DNA from: Streptomyces sp. CB01201
Lineage (GTDB): Bacteria > Actinomycetota > Actinomycetes > Streptomycetales > Streptomycetaceae
Assembly: GCF_002803085.1 (NCBI RefSeq)
Contig: NZ_NNBJ01000016.1
Coordinates: forward strand, 120,534 to 184,533
Length of the DNA stretch: 64,000 bases
Reading direction: 5' to 3'
Part shown: one piece after another, positions 8,356 to 18,556 of the stretch
Position numbering within the stretch: position 1 is the stretch's first letter
How the letters are laid out: every line of letters begins with the position of its first letter
The notes under the pieces: model-generated
Database searches by the model: none
Told to the model about the DNA's origin: nothing
The model's input: the letters and a program-made list of their open reading frames with translations, nothing else
Program-made: the position numbers and the translations under genes

Positions 8356-8395
8356 GGCCTGTGGACAACCCCGGTGACAGGGTTGTCCACAGGCC
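8356..8395. promoter_or_regulatory. Perfect inverted repeat containing two DnaA boxes
   Basis: Arms 8356-8371 and 8380-8395 (16 bp, no mismatch) with an 8-nt loop. Each arm contains the preferred streptomycete DnaA box TTGTCCACA (8360-8368 inverted, 8383-8391 direct). It lies between the end of the reductase gene and the start of the TetR gene. It may be a DnaA-binding site, or a reductase-gene terminator that resembles one. Confidence 0.6.
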
Positions 8396-8447
8396 ACGCC
8401 GGGCGACGATCCGCCCGTACCACCGGGCGAACGATTCCGTCCGTGGC

Positions 8448-9464
8448 TCAGTGCTCGCTGTCCAGGTGGGCCATCTGCGCCTGCGGGTAACGGTCGCCCG
8501 CGGCCGCACCGGCCGGTACCGCCGCCTCGATCGCGGCCAGGTCCGCCGCCGTCAGCTCCACATCGAGCGCGCCCAGCGCCTCGGCCAGCCGGTCCCGGCG
8601 CCGCGCGCCGACCAGCGGCACGATGTCCGCCCCGTGCCGGGGGCCCTGCGCCAGTACCCAGGCGATCGCGGTCTGCGCGACCGACACCCCCTTCTGCTCG
8701 GCGATCTTCCGCAGTGCGTCCACCAGGTCCAGATTGTGCTGGAGGTTCTCGCCCTGGAAGCGCGGGCTCATCCCGCGGAAGTCGCCCGCGGCCAGCTGCC
8801 GGTCCCGCGTGAAGTGCCCACTGATCAGACCGCGCGAGAGCACCCCGTACGCGGTGATGCCGATGCCCAGCTCGCTCGCCGTCGGCAGGATCTCGTCCTC
8901 GATGCCGCGCGAGATCAGCGAGTACTCGATCTGGAGGTCCGAGATCGGGGCCACCGCCGCCGCCCGGCGCAGCGTGGCCGCGCCCACCTCGGACAGGCCG
9001 ATGTGCCGCACGTGCCCGGCCTGGACCAGCTCGGCGATGGCGCCGATGGTCTCCTCGACGGGTACGTCCGGGTCGATCCGGGCGATCCGGTAGATGTCGA
9101 TGTGGTCGACGCCGAGGCGCTGGAGCGAGTACGCGGCGAAGTTCTTGACCGCGCCGGGCCGGCCGTCGTACCCGGACCAGCCGCCGTCCGGGTCGCGCAG
9201 CGCGCCGAACTTGACGCTGGTCAGCGCCTGCTCGCGGGCCGCGGCGGGCGCGGAACGCAGCGCCTCGCCGATCAGCATCTCGTTGTGGCCCATCGCGTAG
9301 AAGTCGCCGGTGTCGAGCAGGGTGACACCCGCCTCCAGGGCGGCGTGGATCGTGGCGATCGACTCGTCCCGGTCGGCTTCTCCGTACAGCGCAGACATGC
9401 CCATGCAGCCGAGGCCGAGCGCTGCGGTCCGGGGGCCGTTGGTGCCGAGGGTGAGGGTTCGCAT
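8448..9464 (-). CDS. Aldo/keto reductase
   Basis: A 338-residue NADP(H)-dependent oxidoreductase of the AKR superfamily, a (beta/alpha)8 barrel. It begins MRTLTLGTNGPRTAALGLG. The tetrad Asp and Tyr are in LLDTGDFYAMG and the Lys in TSVKFG. The usual catalytic His (normally in a Y-x-H-R-x-D-P context) is replaced: the sequence reads DIYRIARIDP. Cofactor-site segments include HIGLSEVGA, LQIEYSLISRG, AYGVLSRG and VPLVGARRRDRL. Start 9464 has an AGGGAG site upstream; the frame open to 9551 would translate a proline/serine-rich lead-in and the palindrome. Substrate unknown. Confidence 0.88.
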   Translation of the reverse strand: MRTLTLGTNGPRTAALGLGCMGMSALYGEADRDESIATIHAALEAGVTLLDTGDFYAMGHNEMLIGEALRSAPAAAREQALTSVKFGALRDPDGGWSGYDGRPGAVKNFAAYSLQRLGVDHIDIYRIARIDPDVPVEETIGAIAELVQAGHVRHIGLSEVGAATLRRAAAVAPISDLQIEYSLISRGIEDEILPTASELGIGITAYGVLSRGLISGHFTRDRQLAAGDFRGMSPRFQGENLQHNLDLVDALRKIAEQKGVSVAQTAIAWVLAQGPRHGADIVPLVGARRRDRLAEALGALDVELTAADLAAIEAAVPAGAAAGDRYPQAQMAHLDSEH

Positions 9465-9542
9465 GAGGGGGCTCCCTGGGGGTGGGGATAGGGATGGGGA
9501 TGAGGGTGGGGATCCGAGGGGTGGATCGAGGGTGTGCCCCCA

Positions 9543-9594
9543 CCATCGCATGACAACTGACAGATTTCAATATCTGTCAGTTGTCATGCGATGG
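9543..9594. promoter_or_regulatory. 23-bp perfect palindrome between divergent genes
   Basis: Arms 9543-9565 and 9572-9594 match perfectly, with the loop TTCAAT. It lies between the aldo/keto reductase start (9464) and the DUF6243 gene (9632). The inner part, ACTGACAGAT / ATCTGTCAGT, looks like a TetR-type operator. It is not followed by a T run and ends no gene, so a regulatory role is more likely than termination. Confidence 0.65.
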
Positions 9595-9618
9595 GTCGGC
9601 CCGACGCTCCGGCCGGGG

Positions 9619-9624
9619 TACCGT
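9619..9624 (+). promoter_or_regulatory. -10 element TACCGT, probable leaderless start
   Basis: TACCGT with 7 nt to ATG 9632, consistent with transcription beginning at or next to the start codon. There is no Shine-Dalgarno before this ATG. Confidence 0.4.
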
Positions 9625-9631
9625 CGCCCTC

Positions 9632-9820
9632 ATGGCTAAGAGTCGCAACAACCTGCTCGGTGTCGGTGGACAGCGCAAGAAGGTGTCCCGCAACGGAGAC
9701 CAGGGCTCGGTCCAGGGGAGTGCGGCCGACCGGAAGGCGGCCGTGGACAAGAAGGAGGAGCTGCTGCGCAAGATGCGTGAGCGCGCCAACCCCGCGGTGC
9801 CGGAGCCGAGCGAGAGCTGA
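9632..9820 (+). CDS. Small basic DUF6243-like protein
   Basis: A 62-residue protein starting MAKSRNNLLGVGGQRKKVSR and ending PAVPEPSES. The conserved SRNNLLGVGGQRKK opening is the hallmark, as recalled, of the streptomycete DUF6243 family; its role is not known. The middle is a charged helix (DKKEELLRKMRERA). A very stable terminator follows at once, supporting a single-gene transcript. ATG 9632 is preferred over 9581 because the family opening begins here and 9581 lies inside the palindrome. Confidence 0.8.
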   Translation: MAKSRNNLLGVGGQRKKVSRNGDQGSVQGSAADRKAAVDKKEELLRKMRERANPAVPEPSES

Positions 9821-9841
9821 TCCGGAGCGTCCCGGAGGGGG

Positions 9842-9895
9842 CGGACGGCGAGGGGCCCGGAACGTGAGAACACGTTCCGGGCCCCTCGCCGTCCG
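9842..9895. terminator. 25-bp perfect stem-loop terminator
   Basis: Arms 9842-9866 and 9871-9895 with a 4-nt loop (AGAA). It stands between the ends of the DUF6243 gene and the leftward MFS gene. It is GC-rich without a T run, as is common in Streptomyces. Confidence 0.85.
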
Positions 9896-9927
9896 GGGAG
9901 TTCCGCCGTCCGGGCGGCCTCAGCCGC

Positions 9928-11391
9928 TCACCGCATGACACGCGGCAGCCGCAGGCTCAGCAGTGCCGTCACCACGACCAGCCCGAGCTGTACGAGCAGC
10001 GTGACCACGAGCGCGTCGCGCATGCCCGCCGAGGGGGCGAGCGCCAGGAAGAGCGTGCCCAGGGTGGCGACGCCGAGGGCGAGCGCGGACTGCTGGGTGG
10101 TGACCACCACGCCGCCGCCCACCCCGGCCCGGTCGCCCGGGATGTCGGAGAGCATCAGGCGCATGAGGACCGGGAGTTGGAGGCCCTGGCCGAGGCCGGC
10201 GACGGCGACGCCCGGCGCGAGTTCGGCGACGGTCAGCCCGGACCAGCCGTGCCACACGGTCAGGGTGAGCAGGGTGATGCCCACCGCCTGGATCACGCCG
10301 CCCGCCGTCACCACCCGCGTGCCGAACCGGCCGATGAGCCGGGGCCCGGCGAGGGAGGCGGCGAAGAACGCGAGTGCCATCGGCACCAGGGCGAGACCGG
10401 CTGCGACCGGGCCCATCCGCAGGCCCTGCTGAAGCACCACGGCGACCACGAACATGAAGCCGCTGAACCCGATCGAGAACGGCACCACCATCACCAGGCC
10501 GCGCCGCAGCGAGTGGATGTCGAGCAGGCTCGGCGGCACCAGCGGAGTCCGACCCTGCCGGTCGGCACGCCGCTCCATCAGGAAGAACGCGACGGCCGCG
10601 AACGGGAAGACGCCGAGCGAGAGCCACGTCCACAGCGGCCAGCCCGCGGCCCGCCCCTCGGTCAGCGGCAGCAGCAGCGACACCAGTGAGAGCGCCAGGA
10701 GCAGGGTGCCGGCCACGTCGATGCCGGCCGGCCGGTCCGAGCGGGTCTCTGGCACCGTACGGACCGCGAGGAGCAGGCCGGCGACGGCGACCGGCACGTT
10801 CACCAGGAACACCGAACGCCAGCCGGACCCGGCCACATCGGCCGCGACCAGAACGCCGCCGAGGATCTGCCCGGCGACCATGGACAGGCCGGCGGTCGCC
10901 CCGTACAGGCTCATCGCCTTGGCGCGGCGCGGGCCCTGCGTGGTGGCCTGGATGGTGGCGAGTACCTGGGGCATCATCAGCGCGGCCGCGGCACCCTGTG
11001 CCACCCGGGCGCCGACCAGGGTCCAGGCGGTGGGGGCGAGGCCGCAGACGAGCGAGGTGAGGCCGAAGGCGGCCATGCCGGTCAGGAAGAGCCGGCGCCG
11101 CCCCGCCATGTCGCCGAGGCGTCCGCCGAGCACGAGCAGCACCGCGTAGGCGACGCCGTATCCGGCGACCACGAGTTCCAGCAGGGCCGGGCCCGCCGCG
11201 AGGTCGCTGTCCATGGACGGCAGGGCGACGTTGACGATGAAGAAGTCGATCAGAGGCAGTGCCGCGCCGAGCAGTACCGTGAACAGCCCGAGCGGCCCGA
11301 TCACCGCCCCGTGGTGGGTGACCGGGACCGTGGGGGACAGGGGAGGAGTGGGGGAAGGTGTGGAGGTCGTCCGTACCGTTGTTTCGCTCAC
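9928..11391 (-). CDS. MFS exporter, 14-helix drug:H+ antiporter type
   Basis: A 487-residue membrane protein of the DHA2 (EmrB/QacA-like) group. It starts at GTG 11391 with a Thr/Ser/Pro-rich tail, then helix 1 (LGLFTVLLGAALPLIDFFIV). Motif A is LGGRLGDMAGRRRLFL and motif C is around GLSMVAGQILGGVLV; about 14 hydrophobic helices follow. An AGGAGG lies 12 nt before the start. It is divergent from an XRE regulator with two operator-like repeats in the gap, so expression is probably controlled by that regulator. The substrate is likely a hydrophobic antibiotic or dye, by family only. Confidence 0.9.
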   Translation of the reverse strand: MSETTVRTTSTPSPTPPLSPTVPVTHHGAVIGPLGLFTVLLGAALPLIDFFIVNVALPSMDSDLAAGPALLELVVAGYGVAYAVLLVLGGRLGDMAGRRRLFLTGMAAFGLTSLVCGLAPTAWTLVGARVAQGAAAALMMPQVLATIQATTQGPRRAKAMSLYGATAGLSMVAGQILGGVLVAADVAGSGWRSVFLVNVPVAVAGLLLAVRTVPETRSDRPAGIDVAGTLLLALSLVSLLLPLTEGRAAGWPLWTWLSLGVFPFAAVAFFLMERRADRQGRTPLVPPSLLDIHSLRRGLVMVVPFSIGFSGFMFVVAVVLQQGLRMGPVAAGLALVPMALAFFAASLAGPRLIGRFGTRVVTAGGVIQAVGITLLTLTVWHGWSGLTVAELAPGVAVAGLGQGLQLPVLMRLMLSDIPGDRAGVGGGVVVTTQQSALALGVATLGTLFLALAPSAGMRDALVVTLLVQLGLVVVTALLSLRLPRVMR

Positions 11392-11417
11392 GGAGAAGAC
11401 GATCCTCCTGTTTTTAG

Positions 11418-11450
11418 CCTGGTACCAGAGTCTCCTTATCCTGGTACAAG
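11418..11450. promoter_or_regulatory. Paired CCTGGTACNAG repeats, candidate operator
   Basis: CCTGGTACCAG (11418-11428) and CCTGGTACAAG (11440-11450) are direct repeats 22 bp apart, each nearly palindromic. They lie in the gap between the MFS gene and the XRE regulator, overlapping where the MFS promoter should be. They are likely bound by the adjacent regulator. Confidence 0.5.
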
Positions 11451-11502
11451 CACTACCTGGCAACCGGCTGACAACCATCGGCCGGTACGGCACCCTGAAA
11501 CC

Positions 11503-12378
11503 ATGAGCACTGTGGCACCGGCGAGCGATGTCCGCCGTCATGAGCTGGCCGAGTTCCTGCGCAGCCGCCGTGAACGCATCACCCCCGAACAGGTCGGCCT
11601 GCCTCCGGGCCGGCGCCGCCGCACCCCGGGCCTGCGCCGCGAGGAGGTCGCCCAGCTCTCCGCTGTCGGAGTCACCTGGTACACCTGGCTGGAGCAGGCC
11701 CGCGACATCCAGGTCTCCCCGCAGGTCCTGGACGCCCTCGCGCGCGCCCTGCTGCTCGACCCCAGCGAGCGCAGCCACCTCTTCGCGCTGGCCGGCGCCC
11801 TCGACCCGGCGCCGAACGCGACCTGCCCGAGCATCACCCCGGCGCTGCGCGCGATGCTCGACCAGCTGGGCCCGATCCCGGCCTGCATCCAGAACAGCCG
11901 GTACGACATCCTCGCCTACAACCCCACGTACGGGCAGCTGCTCTGCGACCTCGACGCCCTGGCGCCGGAGGACCGCAACTGCCTGTGGCTGGCCTTCACC
12001 CACCCCCAGTGGCGGGCCTCGGTGGTGGACGTCGCCGAGATGAACCGGGTGATGGCCGCCAAGTTCCGCGCCTCGATGGCCGAACACCTCACCGAGCCGG
12101 CCTGGAAGGCGCTCCTCGCCCGGCTGGAGGGGGCCTCCCCGGAGTTCCGCGAAGTGTGGGCCCGGCACGAGGTGGTCAACCAGGGCGGCAAGACGAAGTA
12201 CCTGGACAACGCCCATGTCGGCCTGCTGCGCGTCGAGCACACCAATCTCTGGCTCGGCCCGTCGGCCGGCCCGCGCGTGGTCATGTACGTACCGGCCGAC
12301 GAGGAGACCCGCCGGCGTCTGGAGCGGCTGCGGGCGCTCACCGAGTCCGGTCAGGCGTTGGCGTCCGCCGGGGTCTGA
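11503..12378 (+). CDS. XRE-family regulator with MmyB-like ligand-binding domain
   Basis: A 291-residue regulator. The N-terminal Xre helix-turn-helix (LAEFLRSRRERITPEQVGL, then LRREEVAQLSAVGVTWYTWL) is followed by an MmyB-like domain from about residue 110 (NSRYDILAYNPTYGQLL, FTHPQWR, KYLDNAHVGLLRVEHTNLWL), which in relatives binds fatty-acid-like ligands. ATG 11503 has a CACCCT hexamer at -12, so the mRNA may be leaderless. Its end overlaps the second MFS gene by 28 bp, tail to tail. It probably represses the divergent MFS exporter. Confidence 0.9.
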   Translation: MSTVAPASDVRRHELAEFLRSRRERITPEQVGLPPGRRRRTPGLRREEVAQLSAVGVTWYTWLEQARDIQVSPQVLDALARALLLDPSERSHLFALAGALDPAPNATCPSITPALRAMLDQLGPIPACIQNSRYDILAYNPTYGQLLCDLDALAPEDRNCLWLAFTHPQWRASVVDVAEMNRVMAAKFRASMAEHLTEPAWKALLARLEGASPEFREVWARHEVVNQGGKTKYLDNAHVGLLRVEHTNLWLGPSAGPRVVMYVPADEETRRRLERLRALTESGQALASAGV

Positions 12379-13811
12379 ACGGCGGGCGCCTCCAGGCGCT
12401 CCGCGGTCCGCCGCGCCGACTCGCGCGCCCGGCGCCCGCTGGTGGCGAGCCCCACGCACAGCACGCTCAGACCGCAGCCCGCGATGATCCACCAGGCCGG
12501 CCGGGCGGCCCCGGGGAAGCTGTCGGCGTACGCGCCGGGGGCCACGCCCGCCATGCCGCCCGCGAGGACCGCGCCGATCACCGCGACCCCGAGGGTCTGG
12601 CCGATCTGGCGGCTGGTGGAGGCGACCGCGGCGGCCACCCCGGCCTGGGAGCGGGGCATTCCGGAGACCGCGGTGTTGGTGATGGGCGCGTTCACCATGC
12701 CGAAGCCGAGGCCGAACAGGACGTACCCGGTGAACAGCAGGGCCGTGGTCCGCTCGGCGTCGAAGACCGCGAACAGGAGCCCGCTGGCGGCCATCGCGAC
12801 TCCGGCGACGAGCAGCGAGAGGCGCGGCCCGCGGCTGCCGACGAGGCGTCCCGACAGCGGCGCGCAGACGAAGGTGAGCGCGGCCATCGGCAGCATGTAG
12901 AGCCCGGCGTTCAGGGCGCTCAGGCCCCGCGCGTTCTGGAGGTACAGGGTGTTGAGGAAGAGGAACCCGCTGAGCGCGGCGAACGCGGAGACCGCTATCA
13001 CGGTGGCGCCGCTGAACGGGACGCTGCGGAAGAACCGCAGGTCGATGAGGGGTTCGGCGCGTCGTGGCTCGTACACCAGGAGGGCGGCGAGGGAGGCGAG
13101 GGCGAGCGTGCCGAAGCCGAGGATCTGCGGCGAGGTCCAGCCGGCGCTGGGCACCTCGATGATCGCGTACGTCAGCGAGCCGAGCAGCGCGATGATCAGG
13201 AGCTGGCCGACCGGGTCGGGGCGGCGCGGCTTGGGGGCGCGGGATTCGGGGATGTAGCGCCAGGTCAGGAAGAGGGCGAGCAGTCCGACCGGCAGGTTGA
13301 GCCAGAAGATCGAGCGCCAGCCGACCGTCTCGACGAGCACGCCGCCGACGATGGGGCCCGCGGCCATGGAGATGCCGACGACGCCGCCCCAGACGCCGAT
13401 GGCGCGGGCGCGTTCGCGCGGGTCGGTGAACGTGTTGGTGATGATCGACATCGCGACGGGGTTGAGCATCGAGCCGCCGACCGCCTGCACCATCCGGAAG
13501 GCCACCAGGGATTCCAGGTTGGGGGCGAGCGAGCAGAGCACCGAGCCGATGGTGAACAGGATCAGGCCCGCCTTGAAGACCCGTCGGCGTCCGATCCGGT
13601 CGGCGGTCGAGCCCGACAGCATCAGGAGCGAGGCGAGGACCAGGGTGTAGGCGTCGATCGTCCACTGCATGCCGGAGACATCGGCGTGCAGTTCCTTCTG
13701 CATGGAGGGGAGGGCGACATTGAGGACGGTGTTGTCGAGGCTGACGATCAGCAGGCTCATGCAGCAGATCGCCAGGATGAGCATCCGTCGGCGGTGGGTG
13801 GGCTCGGACAT
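12351..13811 (-). CDS. MFS exporter, 14-helix EmrB/QacA-like
   Basis: A 486-residue membrane protein. It starts MSEPTHRRRMLILAICCMSL with motif D1 (LDNTVLNVALP) in helix 1, motif A (LSGSTADRIGRRRVFKAG) and motif C (GVVGISMAAGPIVGGVLV). About 14 hydrophobic helices are followed by a basic tail. It is not a close copy of the first MFS gene. The interlocking end with the XRE gene makes antisense interference possible. A short palindrome lies upstream of its start. Confidence 0.9.
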   Translation of the reverse strand: MSEPTHRRRMLILAICCMSLLIVSLDNTVLNVALPSMQKELHADVSGMQWTIDAYTLVLASLLMLSGSTADRIGRRRVFKAGLILFTIGSVLCSLAPNLESLVAFRMVQAVGGSMLNPVAMSIITNTFTDPRERARAIGVWGGVVGISMAAGPIVGGVLVETVGWRSIFWLNLPVGLLALFLTWRYIPESRAPKPRRPDPVGQLLIIALLGSLTYAIIEVPSAGWTSPQILGFGTLALASLAALLVYEPRRAEPLIDLRFFRSVPFSGATVIAVSAFAALSGFLFLNTLYLQNARGLSALNAGLYMLPMAALTFVCAPLSGRLVGSRGPRLSLLVAGVAMAASGLLFAVFDAERTTALLFTGYVLFGLGFGMVNAPITNTAVSGMPRSQAGVAAAVASTSRQIGQTLGVAVIGAVLAGGMAGVAPGAYADSFPGAARPAWWIIAGCGLSVLCVGLATSGRRARESARRTAERLEAPAVQTPADANA

Positions 13812-13834
13812 GGCTTCGATAGTACGCCTAACTA

Positions 13835-13850
13835 ATGAACCCCGGTTCAT
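13835..13850. promoter_or_regulatory. Short palindrome upstream of the second MFS gene
   Basis: ATGAACC / GGTTCAT arms around a CC centre, 24 bp upstream of the MFS start, next to CTAACTAA. The position suits a repressor site; no dedicated regulator is adjacent on that side. Confidence 0.35.
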
Positions 13851-13905
13851 GCGGCCCGGGTGTCGGCGGTCCCGGTGGTGGCGCCACCGGGGTCGCGCGC
13901 CCACG

Positions 13906-13914
13906 TTGTCCACA
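13906..13914 (+). promoter_or_regulatory. Single DnaA box TTGTCCACA
   Basis: Exact match to the preferred streptomycete 9-mer, in the gap between the divergent MFS and dus genes, 42 bp before the dus start. A lone box could titrate DnaA or be chance. Confidence 0.4.
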
Positions 13915-13955
13915 GCCCCCGGTGGGCCGCGGCCGGCATGCGCGACAATGAACAG

Positions 13956-15083
13956 ATGACCACGCTCTCCATCGGCCCGCACACCGTGCAGCCGCCCGTG
14001 GTGCTCGCACCCATGGCCGGCATCACCAACGCTCCGTTCCGCACCCTGTGCCGCGAGTTCAGCGGCGGCAAGGGCCTGTTCGTCAGCGAGATGATCACAA
14101 CGCGGGCGCTGGTCGAGCGCAACGAGAAGACCATGCAGCTCATCCACTTCGACGAGACCGAGACCCCGCGCTCGATCCAGCTCTACGGAGTGGACCCGGT
14201 CACCGTCGGCAAGGCCGTCCGCATGATCGTCGCCGAGGACCTGGCCGACCACATCGACCTCAACTTCGGCTGCCCCGTGCCCAAGGTGACCCGCAAGGGC
14301 GGCGGCTCCGCCCTGCCCTACAAGCGGCCGCTGCTGCGCGCGATCCTGCGCGAGGCCGTCACGAACGCCGGGGACCTGCCGGTCACCATGAAGATGCGCA
14401 AGGGCATCGACGACGACCACATCACCTTCCTCGACGCCGGCCGCATCGCCGTCGAAGAGGGCGTCACCGCCATCGCCCTGCACGGCCGCACCGCCGCCCA
14501 GCACTACGGCGGCACCGCCGACTGGGACGCCATCGCCCGCCTCAAGGACCACGTCCCCGAGATCCCCGTGCTCGGCAACGGCGACATCTGGTCCGCCGAG
14601 GACGCGCTGCGCATGGTCAAGGAGACCGGTTGCGACGGCGTCGTGGTCGGCCGGGGCTGCCTCGGGCGCCCCTGGCTCTTCGGCGACCTGGTGGCCGCCT
14701 TCGAGGGCACCGACTCCTTCGCGCGGCCCACGCTGCGCACGGTCTCCGAGGTGATGCTGCGGCACGCCACGCTGCTGGGCGAGTGGATCGGCGACGAGAC
14801 GCGCGGTGTGATCGACTTCCGCAAGCACGTCGCCTGGTACCTGAAGGGCTTCGCGGTCGGTTCGGAGATGCGCAAGCGCCTGGCGGTCACCTCGTCGCTC
14901 GACGAACTGGGTGCTCAGTTGAGCGAGCTCGATCTGGACCAGTCGTGGCCGGACGGAGCGGACGGCCCGCGCGGCAGAACGTCCGGAAACAACCGGGTCG
15001 TCCTGCCCGACGGCTGGCTGAAGGACCCTTACGACTGCTCCGGCATCAGCATGGAGGCCGAGCTGGACACCTCCGGCGGCTGA
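13956..15083 (+). CDS. dus: tRNA-dihydrouridine synthase, Dus family
   Basis: A flavoenzyme that reduces specific uridines in tRNA D-loops with FMN and NADPH. The 375-residue protein has LAPMAGITNAPFR near the N-terminus, the catalytic Cys in NFGCPVPKVTRKGGGSAL, FMN/phosphate-binding MKMRKGIDDDH, the HGRTAAQHYGG segment, and VLGNGDIWSAEDA followed by GVVVGRGCLGRPW. The helical C-terminal domain contains the DFRKHVAWYLKGF motif. Length fits bacterial DusB-like enzymes. ATG 13956 is chosen because the conserved region begins soon after and a GACAAT hexamer sits at -12; an in-frame ATG at 13938 is possible. Confidence 0.93.
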   Translation: MTTLSIGPHTVQPPVVLAPMAGITNAPFRTLCREFSGGKGLFVSEMITTRALVERNEKTMQLIHFDETETPRSIQLYGVDPVTVGKAVRMIVAEDLADHIDLNFGCPVPKVTRKGGGSALPYKRPLLRAILREAVTNAGDLPVTMKMRKGIDDDHITFLDAGRIAVEEGVTAIALHGRTAAQHYGGTADWDAIARLKDHVPEIPVLGNGDIWSAEDALRMVKETGCDGVVVGRGCLGRPWLFGDLVAAFEGTDSFARPTLRTVSEVMLRHATLLGEWIGDETRGVIDFRKHVAWYLKGFAVGSEMRKRLAVTSSLDELGAQLSELDLDQSWPDGADGPRGRTSGNNRVVLPDGWLKDPYDCSGISMEAELDTSGG

Positions 15084-15222
15084 TCCGCGCGGCTCCGGAG
15101 GGGCCCGGATCCGTCCGAAGAGCCGTCCGAAGGCTGGAATGCCGCTCGATCGAGCGCGTGATTCTCGCCACCCCTGATAGGGGTTGCGCTCAGATGAGCG
15201 TTTTCCGGGTGGCTGCACCTCT

Positions 15223-15253
15223 GAAAGGGGTGGCACTGAGTGCCACCCCTTTC
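15223..15253. terminator. Terminator after dus
   Basis: Stem GAAAGGGGTGGCA (15223-15235) and its complement (15241-15253) with loop CTGAG, flanked by A and T runs; works on either strand. Confidence 0.8.
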
Positions 15254-15270
15254 GCGTTCAGGTAGTGAAC

Positions 15271-15338
15271 TCACTTGAACACACACCCGCTCACATGAGA
15301 GCAACTAAACCCTTTCTTGACCTACTCCGTTCAAGTGA
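15271..15338. promoter_or_regulatory. Spaced 10-bp inverted repeat upstream of ppdK
   Basis: TCACTTGAAC (15271-15280) and GTTCAAGTGA (15329-15338) are exact inverted copies 48 nt apart. They lie in the long ppdK upstream region and flank a TTGACC hexamer (15317-15322). A looping repressor or twin half-sites would explain the arrangement. Confidence 0.4.
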
Positions 15339-15377
15339 TGAAGGCATGCGGCGAGGGTCGCTTACGCGCCAGTCACT

Positions 15378-15458
15378 TTCGATCTGGTGGCGGACGAGTG
15401 GTTAAGACCCCGTGACGCGCAAGTGGACGTACCCAGACACCTTCGATCTGGGTATGTT
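15378..15458 (+). promoter_or_regulatory. ppdK promoter region with repeated TTCGATCTGG
   Basis: TTCGATCTGG occurs at 15378-15387 and again at 15442-15451. The second copy runs into TATGTT (15453-15458), a fair -10 box 46 nt before the ppdK start. The repeat spacing of 64 bp is about six helical turns. Confidence 0.4.
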
Positions 15459-15503
15459 CCTCGCCGTCAGGGCAGCCACCGCGGATTCGAGGAGTCGAGA
15501 CCC

Positions 15504-18227
<2,724 letters not shown>

Positions 18228-18231
18228 AGCC

Positions 18232-18285
18232 CCGGAGCCGCCGCCGGGTCCCCGACCCTCACCACCGATCCGGCGGCGGCTCCGG
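18232..18285. terminator. First hairpin after ppdK
   Basis: 16-bp stem, arms 18232-18247 and 18270-18285, with a 22-nt loop; starts 5 bp past the ppdK stop. Confidence 0.75.
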
Positions 18286-18294
18286 AACACCAAG

Positions 18295-18332
18295 AAGGGG
18301 CGGCAACCCTGTGCGGGGGTGCCGCCCCTTTT
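18295..18332 (+). terminator. Second, intrinsic terminator after ppdK
   Basis: AAGGGGCGGCA (18295-18305) pairs with TGCCGCCCCTT (18320-18330), followed by TT. Forms a tandem pair with the preceding hairpin. Confidence 0.8.
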
Positions 18333-18365
18333 GCCTTCACGGCCCCTCACCGGCACGGTAAGCGT

Positions 18366-18380
18366 TTGCCTCGGAGGCAA
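18366..18380. promoter_or_regulatory. Short palindrome TTGCCTC-G-GAGGCAA
   Basis: Perfect 7-bp arms around a single G, inside an otherwise gene-free stretch between ppdK and the ArsR-like regulator. Possibly an operator; no partner identified. Confidence 0.3.
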
Positions 18381-18445
18381 CGCACTACACGTTCCAGGTG
18401 TGCGAGCGCTTAATTCCTGTTGAATGGCGGACATTTAACGACGTC

Positions 18446-18556
18446 ATGGCCGGAAATACAGAGTGCGGTTCACGGATCCCCACCCGTGAACCGCACTCTG
18501 TCAACCACGCCGAGCACGGAGCCGCCACCTACGCCCACCGCCGCCAGACACTGTGA
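18446..18556 (+). CDS. Possible 36-residue small protein
   Basis: ATG 18446 opens a 36-codon frame starting MAGNTECGSRIPTREPHSVN, with about 70 percent GC at third positions, lower than true neighbours but above chance for this density. There is no clear ribosome site. Codons 5-19 lie across the perfect hairpin at 18459-18500, so coding and structure overlap. The gap between ppdK and the regulator holds no other convincing gene. It could equally be chance. Confidence 0.3.
   Translation: MAGNTECGSRIPTREPHSVNHAEHGAATYAHRRQTL
18459..18500. repeat. Perfect 16-bp inverted repeat
   Basis: Arms 18459-18474 and 18485-18500 with loop GATCCCCACC. It is 230 bp past ppdK and 284 bp before the next gene, so it does not sit where a terminator for either gene is needed. 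It could end an unannotated transcript or be a protein site. Confidence 0.55.

Noticed and set aside
8356..8395. Replication origin
   Set aside because: Only two DnaA boxes, no AT-rich segment and no dnaA, dnaN or gyrase genes nearby.
9928..13665. A 1245-residue open frame covering two genes
   Set aside because: Only the 3' part (to 11391) encodes the MFS exporter; the rest is antisense to the XRE gene and off-frame in the second MFS gene.
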